Shown piece after piece: positions 1 through 7,955 of a stretch of 15,578 bases of DNA (positions are counted from its first letter, which is position 1; each line of letters opens with the position of its first letter). Location: NCBI GenBank assembly GCA_900404475.1, contig OUQQ01000498.1, positions 1 through 15,578 of the forward strand, read 5' to 3'. This DNA comes from Spongospora subterranea. Lineage: Eukaryota > Endomyxa > Phytomyxea > Plasmodiophorida > Plasmodiophoridae. Under the pieces are notes generated by a model. The model saw only the letters and a program-made list of their open reading frames with translations. It was not told the origin of the DNA and searched no databases. The position numbers and the translations under genes are program-made.

Positions 1-909
1 TCCCTAATTTGATTATGATAGGACGCACGGGGGCGTTTGTATGAATACGATTGATATCGCGTTCGTTCGATCGCTTGGTGCTTTTGCACGGCCGGTGGTT
101 CTGCGTCTGGTCGTGCGACGTTGTCATCGAGACAGTTGCCGTTTTCCAGGTCCGAATTTGATGTTCATCGTAGCCAGAATGTAGGGTTCGTCCTTTTTTG
201 GACAGCAGATGCTGTTGCAAGCGTTGGAGGTTAATCCAGACGCCGCTGGTGCAATCACTCTTCATACTGATATTGTAGTGCGTGCATAATAGTGCACCTT
301 AACGAACAAATAATAATGCAAATAATAGTGCATATAGACACTTGGTCGGCATTCGGGCAGTGGCAGCTGAAAACCCAGCAAACTCGTTTTTTCACCAGAA
401 ACCTACTCCTCGACGCAAACAGGGGAAAACAAGGGAAAACCGGCCATAGGGAGTCGGACCGGGCGGCGCTACACCGCTGGTCCAGTCAATTGACTGTGGG
501 AACAATATGCGGTGTATGTCACTATAGTGTACGCCTCCATGGTCCAGTTACGCTGCAGGCCCAGAGTCATTGACTGTTCTCGTGTGGCAGTATGGTTCAC
601 TATAGTGTACGCCGCAGGCCAGTCCTCAAAAAGGGGTGTCGGGCGGCAGAGAGCAAGCGAGCGGGACAGAGTGAAAAGAGGATGGTGATGGAGGTTGGTA
701 AGAGGCGGGAGGGTAGGCGCCGGGTCCCGCGAGTGATGGCGTCGGACACATCGATGAGTAACTACTTGAACGACGCCTTGACGTCATGGCGGCGGTTTCG
801 GTCTGTGTGGCCGAGGAGCGCCTTCAGCAACGCAATCCAGCCGTCGCCAATGGCGACCGTAAGTGTTATTAAACAGGGGTGTAAAGGTAGCGTCTTTGGC
901 GACGAGGTT
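1..909. other. No gene recognised; intergenic DNA with short repeats
   Basis: No reading frame here shows a recognisable domain or splice-linked continuation. The longest open frame, 592-936 on the plus strand, is rich in Arg, Ser and Val. It lies between repeats and runs into the foldback element, so I do not call it a gene. The stretch contains the 17-nt direct repeat described separately. It also contains one copy (571-585) of a short TGACTGTTCTCGTGT word that recurs at 1172-1186, just outside the foldback element. Confidence 0.6.
519..613. repeat. Pair of 17-nt direct repeats containing a palindrome
   Basis: The word TCACTATAGTGTACGCC occurs at 519-535 and again at 597-613, a spacing of 78 bp. 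Inside it CACTATAGTG is a perfect 10-nt palindrome. After each copy comes a GG-CCAG-like continuation, so the duplication is slightly longer but degraded. It could be a duplicated protein-binding site or a relic of a mobile element. No promoter or gene start is visible beside it. Confidence 0.7.
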
Positions 910-1153
910 GGATCTGTAGTCACGAGGTTTGTCTAGGTCGCGCTTCCAGACCCCGCGCAATGTGCTCGCTCGCAAACAGACCATTGCCCATCGGTGCACG
1001 GAGAGCCCAAGGGCAATTGCAACAATCAACGCATTCGTCGTGGTGTGTTTCCAAAACCATTAGACACAGCACAGCAACGATGGGCAATGGTCTGTTTGCG
1101 AACGAGCACTTTGCGCGAGGCCTGGACAAACGCGACATCGTGACTACAGATCC
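910..1153. repeat. Foldback element: long imperfect inverted repeat
   Basis: The left arm (910-993) and the reverse complement of the right arm (1078-1153) are homologous over about 80 nt. Both ends share GGATCTGTAGTCACGA. The inner 23 nt are identical (971-993 against 1078-1100), containing CAAACAGACCATTGCCCATC. Between these blocks the arms differ by substitutions and a gap of about 10 nt. The loop is 84 nt (994-1077). The transcript or single strand could fold into a long hairpin. No transposase frame is present, so a non-autonomous foldback or MITE-like element is the simplest reading. I do not see clear target-site duplications. Confidence 0.85.
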
Positions 1154-1875
1154 TACCCATCTCCCATCAATTGACTGTTCTCGTGTTGTCACTCTTCTCG
1201 TCGTTATTGTTTCACTCCTGATATTGATTATCGGTAAAGGTGTTTGTCAATTGGCTGGTTTCAATTGAATAGTCTATCGCAATTGTTCGGGATATCGCTC
1301 CTAACTCGGTAATCTGCAGCTCACAAATGTGAGTAGCTGTACAGTTTGGAGTATCTATCATTGATTCACGGAACGCTCATGGCCGGATACCGGACCCAGC
1401 CTTGTCCGAGCTATTCGAAGATCGTTCCCATATTACATTATGATGGTCATCGAACAATGCAATCAGATTTAGATCCTGTTTTGCACTACCAATGTCCACA
1501 CATTTCACTCAAGTAAAATTAAAACATACTTTGCAAACATAAACACGATGCCAGACACGTTTATACTGTGAAATCTACGAATTCGCAAGTTTGGACTAGT
1601 TAAACGCTGGTGCCTTTAAATATTATCTGGATACACATAATGGCTCAATCAGCAATGCACCAACGTCTATCTGAACAGCTTTTCGAGATCCCTTTCTTTC
1701 ACCCTCGGTCATAATTGGCTATATCTAGTTGAGCGAAAGGATGACACTCCGACCAGGAACTCAATCCAAATGTTGTAATGTCTGGCTTGACCAAATCTGA
1801 ACGTATCTGCAAAGAGAGGAGCTCGTAGAATCAAACACTTCGATTCCGTGCTGAGCTGCGATTGTGGTTTATCCA
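1154..1875. other. No gene recognised
   Basis: I see no long or spliceable reading frame and no RNA gene. The stretch is fairly AT-rich and holds the 3' flank of the minus-strand gene that ends at 1876. Confidence 0.6.
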
Positions 1876-4657
1876 CTAATTCCCGGTTGAGCGGCGATAT
1901 CGTATCAAACTAGCGGCCGATCCCACAAGACTATATGGCCTGTTGAATCTGGTGGCTCTGGGGAATTCAACGGCAGGATGGCGCCATCGCGTGATCGTGT
2001 CGTCCGGGGATATGATCAGATCGTATCCGTTCGGGGTGGTCGTCGCCCATCGATCGGCATGATCGAACACGATCGCCTTGGACCGCTCCTCAACCGCATC
2101 ATATCGTGGATCGTACACCCGGTCATCATCATGATCGTCATGAGCGTAGGTCGATTTAGCAAACGTTGCCCCGTTTGATCCCTGGTCACCTGTTGTTCCC
2201 AAAACCCACCGATCGTCACGATCACCTTCGCCATAGTCTCGGTTCAGTTTCCTGATAACGCCCCCGGTCGTCCTCAATTGCGACTGCAGATTTAGGTGAT
2301 ATTCTAGAGATCTCTCCCTTATTATTTTACTGCCTGATGACATCCTTCTCCATTCCAAAGCGGCACGACGTGTTCCCTTTTCCAACTGAATTGATTGTAG
2401 CGGTTCGCGTTGATCGCCCTTTTCGGTCGCGTTTTTGCCGAACGTCCTTCCCCCTCGATCGAGTTGATAATATTGATGGGGCTGAAGACATATAGTTGAC
2501 CTAGGGATTTCATCAGAACGAGAACCGCAATGAACGACGTTAGACGGCCGATGGTCAACGTCGTTATTGACCGGAGACGAGAGGGCATTCATCAATGGCG
2601 ACGCGGGTTTATGGAACGGAGTCGACATACGAATGGATGACGACATTGTAGATAATGTCGACGGCAGTGGAGGAAGGATACAAGACATGTCAGGGATCGA
2701 CGACGATGGGCGGGGATGACGATTGGCAAAGTTGGTGCCGCGGATCGAGGGTGTCGATTGTGGATACGGTGTTAGAAAATGAGACATTTGTGGTTTGCCA
2801 CTGACGTAATCTTTAGACGCAGGTCTGACAATCCCAGATTGGCGACGATGATCATAATTCGACTGCATATCCACTACTCGATTCTGCAGAAGATGGTGAT
2901 CGAACCCGGAATTGACGGCGATCGAGTCTCGAGCGAACGCGGATCCACCGACGATGGCTCTCTTGGCACAAACCGCAATATTGTATATCCGATCATCACG
3001 TCCATGAACGGGAACTGGGTTCGCCCGGTTTGGAACGGGGTTCGCCTCAGCGTGCTCTCTATTCGATATCGAAAGAAATTGCTCTGGATCGGGACCTGTT
3101 AGTGCCGGTTTCCCAGCCCTGGAACAGGTCTGTTGGCGTTCCTGCGAATCGGGGCGGCGCTTTGCACGACGATTGCCAGCATAAAACAAAGGCGGGGGAG
3201 CAATTGTTGGAGACGCAAATCGAGGAGCATGAACAGCAGCACAGATATAACGATCACAGGATTGAGGTGCCAGGTCAACATCAACAGGTGCTATTGATTG
3301 ACGACGTTCGGTCCTAAATGGAGCAAATCAGAATTAGAAAAAAACCTGAAAAAACACCGGTTGGTTTTGGAGAAAACGAATCCATTTGTTACTTTGATTT
3401 GGAATATTGTACGAGCGTTGGTGTTGATATCATCAGCTGTCTTGACGAAGATGGATCGGCCGACTCTAACAACCGATACTGTGTCGCCCTCCGTTGCCGA
3501 TATTCCTCAAACTCCACCAGCTCACGTTGATGTCTGGCGGGTCGTCTGGATATCGCCCGCCAGGACGGTACAGCTGATCTGTCGTCGCCCCAGACATAAC
3601 GCCATCGGATGTCATACGATAATGGGCTTGGACCGTCCTCACCCGCCTGAGTGTCTTCCCGTCCTGACCGGCAAATAAACGCACAGCTTGGGCTGAACGC
3701 CAACATAATTCTCAGGCGAGTTCTGGGCAATGAATCCGGCAGCAATAGCCCTTACCTGCGCTGGAAATAGAGGTGATTAGGGGTATATGAACCAGGACCC
3801 AGGGCCTCATCACCATCTTTGATGGTTGGAGTATCGGGGCAACGCCTCCAGGAATACCCTCGACACGCGTTGACCACGTTCACGATCTGACATATTCGGG
3901 AGTCCAATCGTGCACGATCTTCAGGGAACCTATCGGATCGCGAAAAGTGTGCAGATGAACGGCGGCGATAATCAGACAATACGTCAAGATTCGGCCCGAT
4001 ACGCTGCAATTGCCAGATCCTCTGGCTCACACTCCTCGTTCGATTCACACCACCTCTAACATGGTCAACCGTTTTTTCATTGGCGTTTCCATATATTTCT
4101 TCATAAATCTCATGAATTAAATCGTGTAATTGTTGAAGCGCTGGTGATAGTAAAATCGAATCGTGATCCCCCGACACCGATTGGCTGATTAGCTTCGATG
4201 TATTGCCCAGAACTTGATCCAACAACTCATCAAGCTCCTCATCAACCTGAATTTGATCATGTATCGACGTCGAAACCATGTCCGACTCGGTATGAACAGG
4301 GCCATCATCGACATGTGTTTCAAACCGATCCTGGATGTCGATGAGCATCGCGGTGATGGACCGATCTTGCCTGTTCCCCAGCGATATTGCATCATGACAG
4401 GATTGGATCAAGGAGCGAGCGCGCCGAGCTAAGGCGCTAGATACGAGGCCATCGTCGGTTGGGTGGCCATGGTCGATCCGCTGTAATATCAGGCGAAGGC
4501 GGCCGAGGCGATGCGCCAGCAATGGCGATGGCGAATAATCAATCCTGACCATGGCCCAGTTATGGTCGGACGCGACCCCATTTATCGCTGGAACGCATGA
4601 TGAACGATTGGCCGGATCATTGCTCGACACAGAGTTGGGTTGACACCATAGCGCCAT
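1876..4657 (-). CDS. Three-exon gene for an unrecognised protein of about 879 aa
   Basis: I do not recognise the family. The model is three exons, 4657-3756, 3692-3393 and 3313-1876, with introns 3755-3693 (63 nt, GTAAGG...TTCAG) and 3392-3314 (79 nt, GTAACA...TTTAG, with CTAAT and CTGAT before the acceptor). Both introns are phase 2, and the frame stays open for 2640 nt to a TAG. Residues 1-300 look partly helical, with an acidic leucine-rich stretch (DEELDELLDQVL, about 139-150). The last 400 residues or so are polar, rich in Arg, Asp, Ser and Pro, and probably disordered. They include a His/Asp cluster (HDDHDDDRVYD) and two YxxhydrophobicF-type tyrosine motifs (YDLI, YSLV). The start is uncertain: ATG 4657 is used, but another frame begins at ATG 4764 and gives a short hydrophobic WILVVVV stretch, so a 5' exon or a frameshift is possible. 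Exon 2 has a second good open frame, so its frame is also not certain. Confidence 0.6.
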
Positions 4658-6398
4658 CGGAACCGCATCCCGAATCGATAGAGTGGATCAACGACAACCA
4701 CCAATATCCATTTCGAGTTTGTGCTGCTTTTGTTGTTCATTTTTGGTGAGTGAAACTTGGCCATTTTGTTGGGGATTGTGATATGGATTTGCGTGGAATC
4801 ACTATCGAGATTTCGGTGGCGATGAACTCATAGATTGACAGTTCTTCAAAAAGTATGTGAACCCTGGAAACAAGCACAGCGGGTTTCGGGGGGATTAAAC
4901 GGATTCAGATTCAGGTAATGGGGCAAGTCGGTAGTTTGCTCAAACCCAGATTCAGCTATACACCATTCCCTGTTCTCAAGTAGCCATGCTGGTTACGCCA
5001 GGGCTCAATTGGGGATCCAGCGCTCGAACCCGTACGCTTGGTGATCAGTGGGGTGGGATAGAATGTGCCAACATTCCTCAAAAATAATTCCATACGGTAT
5101 CTCAGCAAAATCAAGTATTCCGCGTCGGAGCCCCAAGAACCATGGAATAGGGGATTCCCGAAAAAAAATGCCATTATTCTGAGAACAATTGGCAATTCAT
5201 ACCCCAAAAAACACCAAACATAGCTCTAATGAGCTCTGGGGCAACGACCTCATGGATAGCTTCAACCACACAATCTTCGCATATCAAGTCAGCTGGCGTT
5301 GACCACTCGCGAAAGGGGGAATCGGGTCCTCGTTTGTAATTAATCAAAAACTAGTGTTGAAGACAGCGTCTTTGTCGTTTTTGCCTGCAGACTGCTAATT
5401 GTGCACCGACAAATGGCACCGCTAAAGAGGAGTTTTGAATTCACAAAAATAAGGAAATTCTCAACGCGTCCTTTCGATTGAGCCATCGTCCCTCATCTTA
5501 ACGCACTAATCCGGGTATATCTTGGTCATCTTGGCGAATACCTCCTGCGTGTTTGCCCTCCGATAACGTTATTGCCGTTCAAATAACATTACGCTTCCCA
5601 TCTTGATTGGCTACCATGGGAACCAATCTCGGCTGGGCTCGTCAACATATTCTGACACTAAATCTCAATGTTCCAGAAATCGGCTGTGCACACACACGAC
5701 TGTAGTATGATGGAGCGCTAATGTTAGTCGAGACGAGTGTAACAGTAATTCACGGACTCCGTGACATTTGCGCCATCCGCCACGGAAATTACGTCGATGA
5801 ATTCAGAGTCCAAACGATGAGGTTGGACAAACGGAATACTGATTGTAGTGTGGTCCCAGATATTGCCTAGCGGCAGTGCGCTTTATCCAATGATTTAATA
5901 CTTTTTATTCCCGACTGCATAATATCAATGGGGTTTATTAACGCTAAGATAGTATATGAGGATAAACCTTCAATATCTGATACCACAGTACATTCATTAT
6001 TTCAGTGGATGTGAAACCAATTCCCTCTCGCAGTCTCCTTCTTATCGTTGCGAATCGTTTGTGTCAATACAAAATACACCTTCAAGATGTGGGTATGCTC
6101 ATGTGACCAGAACTGACGTTCAAAAACTTCATGATCCAATGCTCGCATATGGGATGAACGCAACCGCGAACAACTACGACAGCTCCGATACGAAGACTGG
6201 GCATTGCACATGGCACTCAATCCTCGATGTTGCTTCTCCATCAATATCCGGTCCATGAAGTTCGACGTCTTCGGGTAAATATAGCGATGTTTTCTCTTCA
6301 ATGAAATTGGGATTTGAAACGATCAAAACCCAACAATATATGTTGTCGTAATTGTTTTCGTTTTAGCGGCTGGGTCATTGTTTTTACATGTTTTTTTC
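4658..6398. other. No gene recognised; long intergenic stretch
   Basis: Only short open frames occur, for example 4956-5207 minus, 5956-6258 plus and 6002-6301 minus. None carries a recognisable motif or splices convincingly to a neighbour. The minus-strand 4582-4764 frame may be the 5' end of the unrecognised gene ending at 1876. No tRNA or other RNA gene could be folded with confidence. Confidence 0.5.
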
Positions 6399-6814
6399 AT
6401 TGCTATGTGCCGTTCTGTGGTTCGACCGGATAAATGCCAATCTCAAGTCACTTTGTTTTCTACAAAAAGGATGGGACCGTAAAAGCGAAGCAGTTAACCC
6501 CTACACCATTCGCCTTTGTGTTAAGAACCTCTGCTGAAATTGAACGATTTTTGAACCGCACAAAATCTCTATCGGTGTTGATTTGAAAGATCTGCAAGAC
6601 TTTGTCGAGGGACAGTTTGCAGCCGACGGTTCCGTATTTCACGGCGTGGGAATTTTGTCACCACCTCTAGGCACAGAACGGAATTGGTTCAACGACGATA
6701 TATGAAGATTATTGGCGGCGTTTTGCGCCTGAAAAAATCCAGGCACTCGTTGTGGTGTTGAGCGACGTGATCAAAGCCTGTCACATGAGAGGGATGGTGC
6801 GATCATACCCGCAT
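6399..6814 (+). pseudogene. Decayed copy (left) of an unknown protein gene
   Basis: Protein-like sequence is seen in a changing frame. A short block IAMCRSVV (6399-6422) is followed by an intron-like gap to 6469. Then comes an open stretch beginning DGTVKAKQLTPTPFAFVLR (from 6470). The frame changes at a T-run near 6548-6556, continues through FVEGQFAADGSVFHGVG, and changes again near 6695-6705 into YEDYWRRFAPEKIQALVVV, which runs into the minisatellite. Two frame changes within about 250 bp, with no room for normal introns, point to a pseudogene; sequencing errors are the alternative. The first part is homologous to the opposite-strand copy at 6805-7260. I cannot name the family. Confidence 0.55.
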
Positions 6815-7260
6815 TGGTGTAAGTTTAACTGCTCTCAACAAAAAGGCGAATGGTGTAAGTTCAACTGCTCTCAACAAAAAGGCGAATGGTGTAAGTTCAA
6901 CTGCTCTCAACAAGAAGGCGAATGGTGTAAGTTTAACTGCTCTCAACAATGAGGCGATTGGTGTAAGTTTTACTGCTTCTGCTTCGCTTTTACGGTCCAT
7001 CCTAGTGTCGATAACAAGTGACTTCTCTTCGGTTGGGATCCGATCGTGAGCTGAGAGGTCACACGACAGGACGGCACATGGCAATGACCTTCGACGGGTC
7101 GCTGATATGAACAACATCATTCTTAAACATCGCGTATTCAATGCCTGTTTGAGCGGGGGTACATGTTCTTGAAGGAGCATTGCCAAGGTTTGCCCTTGAT
7201 ACGCAAGTGATTGTCGAAATTGATTGAAGGATCCCCGATTTCACAACCGCTGTAGTTTTT
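6805..7260 (-). pseudogene. Decayed copy (right, inverted) of the same unknown gene
   Basis: On the minus strand, 7250-7059 reads as a coherent segment containing GIEYAMFKNDVVHISD and IAMCRPVV. The latter equals IAMCRSVV in the left copy. A GT...CACTAG intron-like gap follows (about 7063 to 7004), then GATGG-ACCGTAAAAGCGAAGCAG, the counterpart of the left copy's second block. This copy lacks one G there, which breaks the frame seen in the left copy. After that it enters the repeat array as repeated LTPFAFLLR. The two copies therefore face each other tail to tail. The family is unknown. The EYAMF strand faintly recalls the last strand of ADP-ribosyltransferases, but I give that little weight. 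Confidence 0.5.
6815..6975. repeat. 36-bp minisatellite, four full units and a partial fifth
   Basis: The units start at 6815, 6851, 6887 and 6923, with a partial unit from 6959. Each begins TGGTGTAAGTTYAACTGCTC and ends in a GGCGAA-like tail. Units differ by only a few bases, so the array is young or homogenised. The length is a multiple of three and both strands stay open: a 12-residue repeat WCKFNCSQQKGE on plus, and AVELTPFAFLLR on minus. The minus peptide matches TPFAFVLR in the decayed gene at 6470-6553, so the array probably expanded from that coding sequence, in the inverted copy. There are no spacers, so this is not a CRISPR array. Confidence 0.92.
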
Positions 7261-7508
7261 GAAACTGCGGTTTTGGGATATTTGAGTAATAATGATCCAG
7301 ATTCGGGGTATGTTGAATATTAGGCAGTTTGATCATCGTTGCGACGGGAATTATATCGACAATTGCTATTTAATGACCCATTCCCTTTGTGGGGATATCT
7401 TTGGATTTTCTGCTCGCAGCTTGTTCTTTGATCAGTATCAATCCTTCTTCACTTGACCTTTTCGAACCTGATCACTCTTTCCTTGCTCTTCCTACAAATA
7501 CTGTACAG

Positions 7509-7753
7509 GTGCTGGAGCTGGAAATGGTGAACAGTTTGGCGCAAAGAAACCAACAGTGAATTCAGACGACTCTGGCGTCATCAGACCGAACGCGCACTGG
7601 GAAAGGATCATCAAACGAGTGGACCGTACGCTTGTTGCCCTGAATGAAGATGGACGCGAATTTTCTCGTGAGCGAGGGTTTTTGATCGGTGCCCCTTTGC
7701 CGCTACCTCAAGAATGGCGTCGGTGTCTGTTTCCAATGTTATCATTAGGTTAA
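7509..7753 (+). CDS. Terminal exon of an unidentified gene (80 codons)
   Basis: A pyrimidine-rich stretch ends in CTGTACAG at 7508. It is followed by an open frame in phase 1 that begins GAGAGNGEQFGAKKP, contains HWERIIKRVDRTLVALNEDG, and stops at TAA 7751-7753. The amino-acid make-up looks natural: a Gly/Lys linker, then a charged helix, then a Pro-rich end. No upstream exon could be assigned. A second frame (about 7376-7557) is open across the putative acceptor, so the boundary is provisional. It could belong to a gene disrupted by the inverted duplication just upstream, or be a relic. Confidence 0.4.
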
Positions 7754-7955
7754 TGAGGGTAAAGCCCCAAGGCGTGAACAATTCAGAAACGCCAATCTTT
7801 GCAACTTTCATCATCGTCGGTTGTGTGATCGGGTTTGGCCATCTAGAACTAGGATGATCCACTGAAAACATTCTGCGAATAAATTTGGTTTTCAAGGGAG
7901 CGTATGTTGGAAATGCTAACGGGCTCTGTATTGAGAAAAGCAGGAATCGATGGGT

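Noticed and set aside
592..936. 114-codon plus-strand frame
   Set aside because: No motif, low-quality composition, starts in a direct repeat and ends in the foldback arm.
3298..3678. 126-codon plus-strand frame
   Set aside because: Antisense to exons of the minus-strand gene, whose two introns agree in phase.
5018..5033. CGCTCGAACCCG, B-box-like on the minus strand
   Set aside because: The T-stem arms do not pair and no cloverleaf can be drawn.
6815..6975. CRISPR-like array
   Set aside because: Units abut without spacers; it is a minisatellite in eukaryotic DNA.
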